Of a DNA stretch of 64,000 bases, positions 8,915 to 17,908 are shown piece after piece; the first letter of the stretch is position 1; each line of letters opens with the position of its first letter. Location: assembly GCA_963761615.1 (NCBI GenBank), contig CAVXGU010000003.1:1054001-1118000 (forward strand), written 5' to 3'. The position numbers and the translations under genes are program-made. Source of the DNA: CAVXGU01 sp963761615 (lineage in GTDB: Bacteria > Acidobacteriota > Vicinamibacteria > Vicinamibacterales > CAVVIG01). The notes beneath the pieces are model-generated. The model was not told the DNA's origin. It worked only from the letters and a program-made list of their open reading frames with translations, and did no database searches.

Positions 8915-9325
8915 ATGCCCGAACGCATCTTCTTCTACGGCACGCTCATGAGCGGTTTCCGGCGGCCCGGCCGCAACCGGATCGAGCCCCACCTCGAGAT
9001 CGAAGGCCGCGGCTGGATCCGGGCCGCGCTTTTCGATCTCGGCATCTATCCGGCAGCCGTCCCGACCGACGACGGCCGCGTGTGGGGCGAGGTGCACCGG
9101 ATCCTCGACGTCGACGCCGTCCTGGACGCACTCGACGAGATCGAGGGCTACCGGCCCAGCGAACCAGACGCGAGCCTGTACACGCGTATCCTCGCGCCGG
9201 TCACGCTGGCTGACGGGCACATGGTCACGGCCTGGGTGTACTTCTACAACGCACCGCTCGGCCGCGCCCAGCGCATCCCCTCCGGCGACTACCGGCAGCA
9301 CCTCAAGATCGGACCGCGCGGCTAG
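8915..9325 (+). CDS. Gamma-glutamylcyclotransferase (AIG2/GGCT-like) family protein
   Basis: A 136-residue protein of the GGCT fold. The substrate-binding loop FFYGTLM (about residues 6-12) and the catalytic glutamate region LDEIEGY (about 74-80) are both present, as in AIG2-like and GGACT proteins that release 5-oxoproline from gamma-glutamyl compounds. The true substrate is unknown. A TACACT sequence (8880-8885) is a possible -10; the 5' leader between it and ATG 8915 contains a short GC-rich hairpin (GCCGCC/GGCGGC). Its TAG stop lies inside the left terminal inverted repeat of the adjacent repeat element. Confidence 0.87.
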   Translation: MPERIFFYGTLMSGFRRPGRNRIEPHLEIEGRGWIRAALFDLGIYPAAVPTDDGRVWGEVHRILDVDAVLDALDEIEGYRPSEPDASLYTRILAPVTLADGHMVTAWVYFYNAPLGRAQRIPSGDYRQHLKIGPRG

Positions 9326-9473
9326 AGCGGTTTTCGTTTCGCGGTGGCGGCCGACCTTCAGGTCGGCTTCGCCTTGGCGGACCTGAAGGTCCGCGGCTAC
9401 ACCGATTTCGGGGCGCCACCGATCTCGGGGCGACACCGATCTCGGGGCGCCATCGATCTCGAAAACGCTCTAG
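9322..9473. repeat. Intergenic repeat element, copy A (TIR, cruciform, tandem core)
   Basis: The 152-bp element fills the gap between two convergent genes. Its ends are inverted repeats, CTAGAGCGGTTTTCG (9322-9336) and CGAAAACGCTCTAG (9460-9473), matching except for one extra G. Inside are two near-palindromes that are also each other's complement, around ACCTTCAGGT (9351-9366) and ACCTGAAGGT (9377-9394), able to form a long hairpin. The core is three 17-bp units (9400-9450) of the type caccgatctcggggcgc. The TAG stops of both flanking genes lie in the terminal repeats. A second copy is at 46025-46233. Confidence 0.85.
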
Positions 9474-9826
9474 CCGGCCCGGCGTCCGTCCTTGATGGCC
9501 TCGATGAAGTCGCTGATGACGGAGTCGACGCGCTCGGCCGGCTCGATGAACTCCAGGCCGGAGCGGTAGGTGACACTTTCCTGATCGACGTCGCTGATCT
9601 GGCAGTAGGCGACGCGGGCCTTCAGGACGACCGAGCGATCGCCCAGCGTGAGGCGGAACTCGTGGAGGGAATCGAGCTGCAGCGGGAAGGTGGTCTCGAT
9701 GCGGGCCCCGCCGCGGCTGATCTCGCGGATGGTCATCGGCTGGAAGACCATCACCTCGCCGCGGAGCTCGCCGAGGATTTGGATGCGCTCTTTGTCCCGC
9801 TGATTGGCGCGCGACTCCGGCGTCAT
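9470..9826 (-). CDS. PilZ domain protein
   Basis: A 118-residue single PilZ domain, a probable cyclic di-GMP receptor. The N-terminal RANQRDKER stretch supplies the arginines of the RxxxR motif, and IREISRGGARI (about residues 33-43) matches the D/NxSxxG motif with E in place of D/N. The C-terminal LEFIEP region is typical of the barrel. Its stop lies in the terminal repeat of the adjacent repeat element. A TATAGT box (9840 to 9835 on this strand) ends 8 bases before the ATG and overlaps the stop of the upstream receiver-like gene. Confidence 0.85.
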   Translation of the reverse strand: MTPESRANQRDKERIQILGELRGEVMVFQPMTIREISRGGARIETTFPLQLDSLHEFRLTLGDRSVVLKARVAYCQISDVDQESVTYRSGLEFIEPAERVDSVISDFIEAIKDGRRAG

Positions 9827-9834
9827 CGTGGCGA

Positions 9835-9840
9835 ACTATA
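9835..9840 (-). promoter_or_regulatory. Putative -10 box (TATAGT) of the PilZ gene
   Basis: TATAGT on the minus strand ends 8 bases before the PilZ start codon at 9826, so the transcript would be leaderless or nearly so. It includes the TAG stop of the upstream gene. Confidence 0.5.
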
Positions 9841-10198
9841 GCACACGGGTCCGGGCCGTCCCGGAGTCCCCTTCGGGCCCCAGACCCTCGGCGCCGGCGT
9901 CGATCAGCACAGGAATCCCACGCGTCGCCTCGTCGAGCGCCAGCATCGACAGCACGTGGAACGCGCCGGGATCGTCGTCGCGGATGGAGACGATGACCAC
10001 CGACGGCTGCATGCGGCGAATCCGGGAGTACGCGTGGGCGAACGATTCCACCGCCACCACGTCGAATGGCGCCGCGTTCAACAGGTCGTTCAGCAGGGCG
10101 GCCGCCCGCCGGCTGTCGTTCGCGACGATGACCGCGGATCCGATCGGTCTGGCAGCGACGCTGGTCCGTGCGACTGGCTGTGGCATCGGGCACTCCAC
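9836..10198 (-). CDS. Degenerate response-regulator receiver domain protein
   Basis: A 116-120 residue protein with the alternating pattern of a receiver domain: VIVANDSRRAAALLNDLL (strand 1 and helix 1), VVAVES, and PSVVIVSIRDDD where a receiver normally has its phospho-acceptor aspartate. Here that position is serine, so phosphorylation is unlikely. The C-terminus is short (GAEGLGPEGDSG) and lacks the usual conserved lysine region. It may be a pseudo-receiver working by protein contact with the PilZ protein encoded just downstream, but this is inference. Start is GTG 10198 or ATG 10186. Confidence 0.6.
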   Translation of the reverse strand: MECPMPQPVARTSVAARPIGSAVIVANDSRRAAALLNDLLNAAPFDVVAVESFAHAYSRIRRMQPSVVIVSIRDDDPGAFHVLSMLALDEATRGIPVLIDAGAEGLGPEGDSGTARTRVL

Positions 10199-10321
10199 TG
10201 GCCGCTCGACGATTCAGAATCCATGCCAGCGCTCGACGCCGCCGGCAGGGATCTCCCGGGCTCATCCGCGACGGAGTTGCGCAGACCTGACACCTCGGCA
10301 GGCCGTTCTGGCCCGTGCGAT

Positions 10322-10327
10322 TACAAT
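10322..10327 (+). promoter_or_regulatory. Putative -10 box (TACAAT) of folE
   Basis: TACAAT ends 6 bases before the folE ATG at 10334. Standard -10 spacing would put the transcript start on the start codon itself, predicting a leaderless mRNA. Confidence 0.6.
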
Positions 10328-10333
10328 AGGGCC

Positions 10334-10939
10334 ATGCAGGACCTCATCAGACGCCTGCTCGCGGAACTGGGGGAGGACCCGTCCCGCGAGGGGCTGGTCG
10401 ACACGCCGAAGCGGGTGGAGAAGGCGCTGAAATTCTTGACGGGCGGCTACGACGCCGACGTCGACGAGGTCATCAACGGCGCCCTCTTCACCGTCGACTA
10501 CAACGAGATGGTGATCGTCAAGGACATCGACTTCTACAGTCTGTGCGAGCATCATCTGCTGCCGTTCTTCGGCAAGTGCCACATCGCCTACGTGCCCAGC
10601 CACCAGGTGATTGGTCTCAGCAAGATTCCCCGCCTCGTCGACGTCTTCAGCCGGCGCCTGCAGGTGCAGGAGCGCCTCACCAACCAGATCGCGAACACGA
10701 TTCGCGACAAGATCGCCCCGCTCGGCGTGGCGGTCGTGATGGAGGCGACGCACCTGTGCATGTCGATGCGCGGCGTGGAGAAGCAGAACTCGACCGCGGT
10801 CACGAGCGCCATGCTCGGCGTCTTCCGCGACAACGCCCGCACGCGGATGGAGTTCCTCGAGCTCGTCCGGCTCCGCTCGCGTCCGACGGGCCTGTCCGAT
10901 GCCGCCGCCGAAGGGCTGGCGTGTGTCGGCGACGACTGA
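10334..10939 (+). CDS. folE: GTP cyclohydrolase I
   Basis: Converts GTP to 7,8-dihydroneopterin triphosphate, the first step of folate and tetrahydropterin synthesis. The 201-residue protein has the zinc ligands in CEHHLLPFFG (about residues 72-81) and HLCMSMRG (about 143-150), and the conserved KIPRLVDVFSRRLQVQERLT helix region. The start is ATG 10334, six bases after a TACAAT box; longer in-frame readings overlap the divergent gene. It is the only pterin-pathway enzyme with an intact active site in the window; compare the degenerate pterin-synthase-like domain at 39758. Confidence 0.97.
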   Translation: MQDLIRRLLAELGEDPSREGLVDTPKRVEKALKFLTGGYDADVDEVINGALFTVDYNEMVIVKDIDFYSLCEHHLLPFFGKCHIAYVPSHQVIGLSKIPRLVDVFSRRLQVQERLTNQIANTIRDKIAPLGVAVVMEATHLCMSMRGVEKQNSTAVTSAMLGVFRDNARTRMEFLELVRLRSRPTGLSDAAAEGLACVGDD

Positions 10940-10967
10940 GCCGTCCGACGGCCCCCGAGGCCCGTAC

Positions 10968-10973
10968 TATAAT
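10968..10973 (+). promoter_or_regulatory. Putative -10 box (TATAAT) of the secreted-protein gene
   Basis: A perfect TATAAT ends 6 bases before ATG 10980, again predicting leaderless transcription. It sits in the 40-base gap after folE. Confidence 0.6.
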
Positions 10974-10979
10974 GGGCGC

Positions 10980-11663
10980 ATGATGCGTCCGAACCGGGTG
11001 TCGGTCGCGATCGCCGCCGTGCTGGTCGTGGCCGCTCTCGCCCCGGCCCCTGTCGCGGCGCAGACGAGGCGGGCTCCTGCCCGGCGGACGCCGCCGAAAC
11101 CCAAGACGATCACGGCCGCGCCCGAGGTGGCCTGCCCGGCGACCCTCGGCGTCGGCGTCTCGAGCCAGCAGACCTTCTGCGACGTCCTCTCCGGGAGGGA
11201 CCCGGCGCAGGGGATCCTCGTCAAGCTGCCCCCGCACCGCGGAGCCGTCGTGCTGACCTTCGATCTGCACAACCGCCACACCTATTCTGAGGAGCAGGTC
11301 CGCGAGCACCGCGCCTACGCGCGCTACACGGCGACCATCGGCGTCCTAACGATGGACAACACGCTGATCAGCCGGGCGGTCGTGCAGAACGAGTTCCGCA
11401 CGGCCGCGGACATCGTGGACCGCATCAAGAGCGACATCGGGCCGATGGGGGTGAAGGCCGTCGTGCCGACCGGCACCGAACCGGTGCGGATCACCATCCC
11501 GGCGTCCGAGCAGCAGGTCAGCATCCTCGGCGAGAAGCTCACCGTCGACCGTTCCGACGGGAGCGCCACCTACACGTCGCTCGGCCGTCCGATCGCGGTC
11601 ATCAGCAACGTGATGGTCGAGTACACGCCGGCGCCGGCGCCCGCGCCGCGCCGCCGCCGCTAG
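10980..11663 (+). CDS. Secreted hypothetical protein
   Basis: A 227-residue protein with a clear signal peptide (hydrophobic residues about 7-24, ending APAPVAAQ with a probable cleavage after AAQ or at AA-Q). The mature part starts with a basic, proline-rich stretch, then a globular domain with SSQQTFCDVLSG and HRGAVVLTFDLHNRHTYSEE, and ends in a PAPAPAPRRRR tail. I do not recognise the family; this type is seen in acidobacteria as a conserved exported protein. A perfect TATAAT lies 6 bases before the ATG. Confidence 0.7.
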   Translation: MMRPNRVSVAIAAVLVVAALAPAPVAAQTRRAPARRTPPKPKTITAAPEVACPATLGVGVSSQQTFCDVLSGRDPAQGILVKLPPHRGAVVLTFDLHNRHTYSEEQVREHRAYARYTATIGVLTMDNTLISRAVVQNEFRTAADIVDRIKSDIGPMGVKAVVPTGTEPVRITIPASEQQVSILGEKLTVDRSDGSATYTSLGRPIAVISNVMVEYTPAPAPAPRRRR

Positions 11664-11680
11664 CGCCCGGCAAATGAAAA

Positions 11681-11706
11681 GGGGCTGGCGGTTTCCCGCC
11701 AGCCCC
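11681..11706 (-). terminator. Rho-independent terminator of the radical SAM gene
   Basis: GGGGCTGGCGG pairs with CCGCCAGCCCC around a 4-base loop. Read on the minus strand it is followed by TTTTCATTT, as expected downstream of the minus-strand gene that stops at 11733. It may also stop read-through from the plus-strand gene ending at 11663, although no T-run follows on that side. Confidence 0.8.
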
Positions 11707-11732
11707 ACCATCCGACGCTCCAGGCCCGACGT

Positions 11733-13829
<2,097 letters not shown>

Positions 13830-14046
13830 GCGAATCTCCTCGAAAGGAACAGTCACGGTGGGACGCCGCGTGCGGTGCCCACCAGAAATTCCGTAAATCA
13901 TAGACAAAAAAAGGCTTGCCCGCGCCAACTTTCAGTGAACTGGCCGTAACGGACGGTGAGCGGGCGTATCGGCCAGCCAAGGGGCGGGCTCGACCGGCGC
14001 CCGCGACGCCCCGTCCGGCCCTGCCGACCTCCCGGACGCGGCCGAC

Positions 14047-14052
14047 TAAGAT
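14047..14052 (+). promoter_or_regulatory. Putative -10 box (TAAGAT) of the YpdA-like gene
   Basis: TAAGAT ends 7 bases before ATG 14060. It supports that ATG as the true start rather than an in-frame ATG at 13916. Confidence 0.5.
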
Positions 14053-14059
14053 ATCTGGC

Positions 14060-15085
14060 ATGCCCGTTCGCGACCTTCTCATCGTCGGCGCCGGCCCGTC
14101 GGGTCTGGCCGCCGCCATCGCCGCCAAACAGCACGACCTGGACTACCAGGTGCTCGAAAAGGGCGTCCTGGTCAACTCAATCTACCGGTTTCCGCCGCAG
14201 ATGGTCTTCTTCACCACGCCGGAGCTGCTCGAAATCGGGAACGTCCCCCTGGTCTCCCCCTACGACAAGCCCACCCGCGTCGAGGCGCTCCGCTACTACC
14301 GCAAGGTGGTCGACGCCTTCGACCTGCAGATTGCGTTCGAGGAGGAGGTGGTCTCCATCGAGCGCGAGCCCGACGACGACCCGGCGGCCGAGCACTTGTT
14401 CGTGCTCGAGACCGTCTCGGGCCGCGGCATCCATCGCGCGCGCCACGCGCGCAACGTCCTCCTGGCGATCGGCTACTACGACCGCCCGAACGTCCTCGGG
14501 ATCCCCGGAGAGGACGCCGGCCACGTCCATCACTACTACAGCGAGCCGTACCCGTACTACCGGAAGCGGGTCGTCGTCGTGGGCGGGGGCAACTCGGCGG
14601 CCGAGTCGGCGCTGGAGCTGCACCGGGCCGGCGCCCACGTGACGCTCGTCCACCGCCACGCCGCGCTGAAGTCGACGATCAAGTACTGGGTGCGCCCGGA
14701 CATCGAAAACCGGATCGCGGAGGGCTCGGTCGCGGCGCGCTTCAACGCGACCGTCGTCGAGATCAGGCCGACCGCGGTGGTGATCCGTCGCACGACCGAG
14801 GCCGCCGGAGGATCGTCCGCGGTGGTCGAGGAGCTGCCGGCCGATGCCGTGCTCCTGCTCACCGGCTACCACCCGGACTGGGACCTGATGGCGAAGGCCG
14901 GCGTGCAGCTGACCGAGCGCCGGGCGCCCGTGTTCGACCCGGAGACGTTCGAGACGTCGGTGCCCGGGCTCTACGTCGCCGGCGGCGCGCTGGCGGGCAT
15001 GGACACCGGCAATATCTTCATCGAGAACGGCCGCTTCCACGGGAAGAAGGTCGTGGAGGCCATCGCCGCGCGGCTCGGGCGCTGA
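14060..15085 (+). CDS. YpdA-family flavin-dependent (bacillithiol-disulfide-type) reductase
   Basis: A 341-residue FAD/NAD(P)H oxidoreductase of the YpdA/Bdr group. The FAD-binding motif is at the N-terminus (IVGAGPSGLAAAIA, about residues 8-21) and the NADPH-binding motif at about 176 (VVVGGGNSAAES). There is no CxxC redox pair as in thioredoxin reductase, as expected for YpdA proteins, which reduce bacillithiol disulfide in Firmicutes. The substrate in this lineage is inference. ATG 14060 follows a TAAGAT box by 7 bases. It is transcribed away from the radical SAM gene across a 230-base gap. Confidence 0.88.
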   Translation: MPVRDLLIVGAGPSGLAAAIAAKQHDLDYQVLEKGVLVNSIYRFPPQMVFFTTPELLEIGNVPLVSPYDKPTRVEALRYYRKVVDAFDLQIAFEEEVVSIEREPDDDPAAEHLFVLETVSGRGIHRARHARNVLLAIGYYDRPNVLGIPGEDAGHVHHYYSEPYPYYRKRVVVVGGGNSAAESALELHRAGAHVTLVHRHAALKSTIKYWVRPDIENRIAEGSVAARFNATVVEIRPTAVVIRRTTEAAGGSSAVVEELPADAVLLLTGYHPDWDLMAKAGVQLTERRAPVFDPETFETSVPGLYVAGGALAGMDTGNIFIENGRFHGKKVVEAIAARLGR

Positions 15086-15088
15086 CTC

Positions 15089-15931
15089 TCAGTTGGGCTC
15101 GAGGCCGGCCAGCAGGGCGCGGAGGCGGCGCAGCCCCTCGTTGCGCGGGTCCACGAAGCGCTGCGCGTCGAAGAAGCGATCGATCGACATGTCGATCGGC
15201 ACCGGCCGGTCGAGGCCCGCGCGATGGAGGATCCCCCGCAGGGTGCGCCCGTCGCTCACATCGAGCAGTGGCGCCACGTTCCAGGTGTCCTTGGGCGCGC
15301 GGACGAGGGCGCGCAGGACCCGCGAGAGGTCGCGGGCGTTCTGCGGCTGGATGTTGAGGAGCCGGCAGGTTTCGCAGAGGCTGCTGTAGCTGACCCCGGC
15401 GAACGCCGCCCACTGTTCCAGCGTGCGCAGGTCGCCTTCGGACTGGCAGGCCTTGCTGACGAGCCGGGCCCAGCGCTCCGCGGTGGACGTCGGACGCGCC
15501 CGCCGGAGGGCGGCGAGCGATTCGTGGTCGTCCCAGGCATCGGCCTCCGCGGTCCGCCGCGACGGGACCGGTCCGAGCGCCCCGACGATCCGCATCTCGA
15601 GGTCCTCGACGGCGAGCGGCTTCTCGACCACGTCGGTGGCCCCGAGACGCATCGCCTCCACGGCGTTCGAGATCGTCAGGAATCCGCTGATCAGGATGAG
15701 GGGCGTCGCGGCGTCGGCCGCGCGCAGCGCGCGGATGATGTCGGTGCCGCTCATGTCCGGGAGCTTCAGGTCGATCAGGCCCAGGGCGGGCCCCATGCTC
15801 CGCGCGGCGGCGAGGCCGTCCGCGCCGGTGCACGCCGTCGCCGCCTCGAATCCGAGCTTGCGCGCGATGTACGACGCCGTCTGCAGCGTGCCGATGTCGT
15901 CGTCGACCACGAGGATCGTGCGTGTGCTCAT
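15089..15931 (-). CDS. Response regulator with receiver and C-terminal helical domain
   Basis: A 280-residue regulator. The N-terminal receiver domain (about 1-120) has the acidic pair in VVDDD, the phospho-acceptor in LGLIDLKLPDMSG (D at about 55), the switch residue region ILISGF and the lysine in VVEKPL. After a linker, residues about 150-215 contain LRTLEQWAAFAGVSYSSLCETCRLL, which resembles a helix-turn-helix, so a DNA-binding output is likely but not certain. It ends 3 bases after the convergent YpdA stop and sits downstream of the Lon-domain gene, possibly in the same transcript. No kinase is adjacent. Confidence 0.82.
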   Translation of the reverse strand: MSTRTILVVDDDIGTLQTASYIARKLGFEAATACTGADGLAAARSMGPALGLIDLKLPDMSGTDIIRALRAADAATPLILISGFLTISNAVEAMRLGATDVVEKPLAVEDLEMRIVGALGPVPSRRTAEADAWDDHESLAALRRARPTSTAERWARLVSKACQSEGDLRTLEQWAAFAGVSYSSLCETCRLLNIQPQNARDLSRVLRALVRAPKDTWNVAPLLDVSDGRTLRGILHRAGLDRPVPIDMSIDRFFDAQRFVDPRNEGLRRLRALLAGLEPN

Positions 15932-15983
15932 CTGCCTGCCGCCTCCGTGCCGTTCGAGCCGGCGCCCGTTCCGCCCCAGCCGT

Positions 15984-16616
15984 TCAGTGCGCGACGTGCC
16001 CCAGTCCCGGCGTCCTGGACATCAGGACCTTCATCTCCAGCAGGTCCACGAGCGACTCGGCGCGCGTCCGGAGACAGTCGCGTTCGAGCAGCGCCTGCTT
16101 CTCGAGCGGCTCCAGGTCGAGGTACTGCGCGAGGGCGTGCACCAGGTCCTCGTCGCTCATCGACGCCGTGAGCTTGGGATCGTTGCCCGATCGCTCGACG
16201 ATCGGCGCCAGCAGCTCCTCGAGGCGCAGGCGGTGACGGTGGACGCGCTCGCGATCCTCGCCGGTCGGCTGGCACTCGGCCAGACGCTCGACCGCCGCAC
16301 GACGATACGACTTGGCGTGGTCTTCGGACAGGATCCGGAACCGCTCCAGGCCGCGAAGCACGATATTGTAGCGCCCGTCGCGCAGCCGCTCCATGTGCGT
16401 GATCACGCCGCTGCAGCCGATGGGGTACACGGGCGGGCGCCCCTCGTATTCGGCCTCCCAGCCGGGGCGGAGCAGCACCAGCCCGATCAGGCGGTCGGTG
16501 GCCGCCGCCTCGCCCACCATCTCGCGGTACCGGGGCTCGAAGACGTGCAGGGGCAGGAAAACGTTCGGGAAGAGGACGACGTTCGGAAGCGGAAACAGCG
16601 GCAGCAGATCCTGCAT
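15984..16616 (-). CDS. LON peptidase substrate-binding domain protein
   Basis: A 210-residue protein made of the N-terminal substrate-binding domain of Lon without the ATPase or protease parts. It starts LLPLFPLPNVVLFPN and HVFEPRYREMV (about residues 3-35), the hallmark of the family, and continues with GCSGVITHMERL and RGLERFRI. Stand-alone copies are common and their role is unclear, perhaps protein quality control. ATG 16616 lies 5 bases after the stop of the vWA gene, so it is probably cotranscribed with the MoxR/vWA pair. Confidence 0.92.
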   Translation of the reverse strand: MQDLLPLFPLPNVVLFPNVFLPLHVFEPRYREMVGEAAATDRLIGLVLLRPGWEAEYEGRPPVYPIGCSGVITHMERLRDGRYNIVLRGLERFRILSEDHAKSYRRAAVERLAECQPTGEDRERVHRHRLRLEELLAPIVERSGNDPKLTASMSDEDLVHALAQYLDLEPLEKQALLERDCLRTRAESLVDLLEMKVLMSRTPGLGHVAH

Positions 16617-16621
16617 GACGA

Positions 16622-17908
16622 TCAGTGGATGGTCTTGGTCTTCTTGTCCATGTAGTCCATCAGGACGTACTGGCCCAGGGTGTAAGGGGTCGTGAAGTAG
16701 GCTTTCCCCTTGCAGATGTCCGCGACGCGGCGGACGAAGCTGACCAGGTCGTAGTCGCGGGCGAGCATGAACGTGTTGATCATGATGCCGCTGCGGCGGC
16801 ACTGCGCGACCTCGGCGCACGTCTCGGCGACGATGAAGGGGTCGAGCCCGAAGGCGTTCTTGTAGATCCGGCCGTCCGGCTGGGTCAGCGCCGACGGCTT
16901 CCCGTCGGTGATCATGATGATCTGCCGCATATCCTTGCCCTGGCGGTCCAGGATCCGGCGCGCCAGGCGGAGCCCCTCCCGGGTGTTCGTGTAGTAGGGG
17001 CCCACGCGGACGCGTCCGAGCTCGGCGAGCGGGATCTCCTCGGCCGAGTCGTGGAAGAGGACGACCTTGAGCGCGTCGCCCGGGAACTGCGTCTTGATCA
17101 GCTGCGCGAGCGCGAGCGCCACCCGCTTGGCCGGCGTGAAGCGGTCCTCCCCGTAGAGGATCATGCTGTGGCTGCAGTCGAGCATCAGCACCGTCGCGCA
17201 GGAGCTCTGGTACTCGCCCTGGACCACCATCAGGTCTTCGTGAGTCACCTCGATGGTGCCGGGCGCGCGGCCCCGGGTGCCGGGCGCCGGCGTCCCGGTC
17301 TCGCGCGCCTGGCGCTGGGCCGCGTTCAGCAGCGTGCCCGTTGCATCGAGGTTCAGGGTGTCGCCGAACTCGTACGGCTTGGGAGCGCTCGTCGCTTCGA
17401 TGCCGGTCGCCTGTTCCCGCGTGTCGTGGCGGCCGAAGCTGCTCTTGCCGAGCGAGCCCAGCAGGTCGCGCAAGGCGCGGTAGCCCAGGAAGTCGAGCGT
17501 CTTGTCGGTGACCTCGAAGGTGACCGGCGGCGCGTCGCCGCCACGGCCGCCCCGACCCCGCTCGGCGCGCGCGGCTTCGAGGTCGGGCGGCATCGAGATG
17601 TAGCCCTGCTCGCCCATCTGCTCGATGATCTTCTGAATCAGCTGTTCGAGCGCCGACCGCGCCTCGGACTGGTCGGCGTCGGCCGGGTCGCCCAGCAGGC
17701 GCTCGATGGTCTCTTCCGGCAGCAGGCCTCCGTTGAACAGCGCGTCGAGGATCGCGTCGTGCAGCGCCTGCATCGTCCGGTCGTCATCGTCGCCGTACGG
17801 ATTCCCGAAGCCGCTCGAGAGCAGGAGGTCCGACAGCTTCGAGACCAGGTCTGCGAGGTCCAGGCCCTCGAGATCGTCTCCGGTGAACTTCGTGTATCGG
17901 TACTTCAC
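16622..17908 (-). CDS. von Willebrand factor A domain protein (MoxR partner)
   Basis: A 428-residue protein with a variable N-terminal half and a C-terminal vWA domain whose MIDAS motif is LMLDCSHSM (DxSxS with C in the second position, about residues 231-239), plus the later T in MITDGKPS. It partners the MoxR-type ATPase encoded immediately upstream; GTG 17908 overlaps that gene's stop by one base. Such pairs act as chaperones or metal-chelatase-like machines. Residues about 204-218 (TPAPGTRGRAPGT) are encoded by a 42-base heptanucleotide array inserted in frame. Confidence 0.85.
   Translation of the reverse strand: MKYRYTKFTGDDLEGLDLADLVSKLSDLLLSSGFGNPYGDDDDRTMQALHDAILDALFNGGLLPEETIERLLGDPADADQSEARSALEQLIQKIIEQMGEQGYISMPPDLEAARAERGRGGRGGDAPPVTFEVTDKTLDFLGYRALRDLLGSLGKSSFGRHDTREQATGIEATSAPKPYEFGDTLNLDATGTLLNAAQRQARETGTPAPGTRGRAPGTIEVTHEDLMVVQGEYQSSCATVLMLDCSHSMILYGEDRFTPAKRVALALAQLIKTQFPGDALKVVLFHDSAEEIPLAELGRVRVGPYYTNTREGLRLARRILDRQGKDMRQIIMITDGKPSALTQPDGRIYKNAFGLDPFIVAETCAEVAQCRRSGIMINTFMLARDYDLVSFVRRVADICKGKAYFTTPYTLGQYVLMDYMDKKTKTIH
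17255..17296. repeat. In-frame heptanucleotide array inside the vWA gene
   Basis: Six 7-base units (GGTGCCG, GGCGCGC, GGCCCCG, GGTGCCG, GGCGCCG, GCGTCCC) encode, on the minus strand, a linker rich in P, G, A and T just before the MIDAS domain. The unit is the complement-type relative of the intergenic arrays at 2126 and 46237. Six units make 42 bases, that is 14 codons, so the reading frame is kept. Confidence 0.65.

Noticed and set aside
9322..9473. An insertion sequence
   Set aside because: The inverted ends suggest mobility, but there is no transposase frame inside and no clear target duplication; recorded as a repeat only.
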